Shown in pieces: positions 6,060 to 6,238 of a stretch of DNA of 6,238 nucleotides. This DNA comes from Prevotella sp. Its GTDB lineage: Bacteria; Bacteroidota; Bacteroidia; Bacteroidales; Bacteroidaceae. The notes beneath the pieces are model-generated. The model was not told where the DNA came from. It saw nothing but the letters and a program-made list of their open reading frames with translations, and made no database searches. Both the position numbers and the translations under genes were made by a program. How positions within the stretch are numbered: the first letter of the stretch is position 1; every line of letters begins with the position of its first letter. The stretch lies in the NCBI GenBank assembly GCA_021204565.1, contig JAJPZE010000252.1:1-6238 (forward strand), read 5' to 3'.

Positions 6060-6238
6060 TTAGAACAGTTTCTCCACTCGTTTGAGCGGTATACCGTGCA
6101 TAAAGACCACTACGGAGTCGTCTTTTTGTATATGTGTTTTTGGCGAGACGCGCCAGCCGCCCCCCGGGCGAACCCGGGCCCCACAACGTATTGCTTTGGG
6201 GTGGGTAATGTCTTTTTAGGCTTTTTTGTTAAACACAG
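6060..6238 (-). CDS. trkA: Trk system regulatory subunit TrkA, C-terminal end (partial, sequence suspect)
   Basis: The window ends inside this gene, so only its C-terminus is present. Translating leftward to TAA 6060-6062 gives a final segment HIQKDDSVVVFMHG ... RVEKLF, the usual end of the second RCK_C domain of TrkA, which binds the channel subunit TrkH encoded next. The part between about 6135 and 6215 fits the family poorly: it contains GARVRPGGGWRV where the family usually has a shorter I-G-x-x-x-R-x-G stretch. An in-frame TAA occurs at 6216-6218. A self-complementary CCCGGG-CGAA-CCCGGG run (6163-6178) lies in the same stretch. Sequencing errors at a contig edge are the simplest reading, and a decayed gene is the alternative. 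Identification rests on the end motif and position before trkH. Confidence 0.78.

Overview
The window reads as a piece of a Bacteroidota chromosome, most likely order Bacteroidales. The reasons are: a perfect TAnnTTTG -7 promoter element ahead of a real gene; AT-rich leaders with no Shine-Dalgarno sequence; a beta-helix surface protein with the C-terminal tail typical of this group; and a YtxH / holin-like / Arg-rich gene trio. The genus cannot be named from sequence alone. Base composition is ordinary and mixed, but about the first 60 bases (C-rich) and the last 80 bases (G/C runs, poor fit to the encoded family) look unlike the rest. They may be low-quality contig ends.

Layout. The left part (1-1961, + strand) has the C-terminal portion of an exported beta-helix protein. 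It is followed by a 55-codon gene (1713-1880) of the short 'Y-x-x-P-E' type and a very clear intrinsic terminator (1924-1961). The middle part (1996-2906, + strand) has a Bacteroidota promoter and a tight three-gene cassette: YtxH-like, two-helix holin-like/DUF1469, and a small Arg-rich protein. All three look membrane-associated and resemble envelope/stress accessory proteins.

The right part (2912-6238, - strand) is a four-gene run transcribed right to left: the end of trkA, then trkH, then a type I mannose-6-phosphate isomerase, then an Sfp-type 4'-phosphopantetheinyl transferase. TrkA and TrkH together form a potassium uptake system. The isomerase and the transferase are metabolic genes with no obvious link to potassium, so the grouping is probably only co-transcription. 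The isomerase and transferase ORFs lie in the same frame and are separated by a single TAA, with a GTG start immediately after it. The + and - clusters converge with only five bases between their stop codons, and a perfect hairpin sits at the junction.

I see no RNA genes, insertion sequences, CRISPR arrays or phage structural genes. Most of the window is ordinary core-type sequence. The items most worth a second look are the short gene at 1713-1880, the single-stop junction at 3560-3565, and the damaged-looking trkA end.
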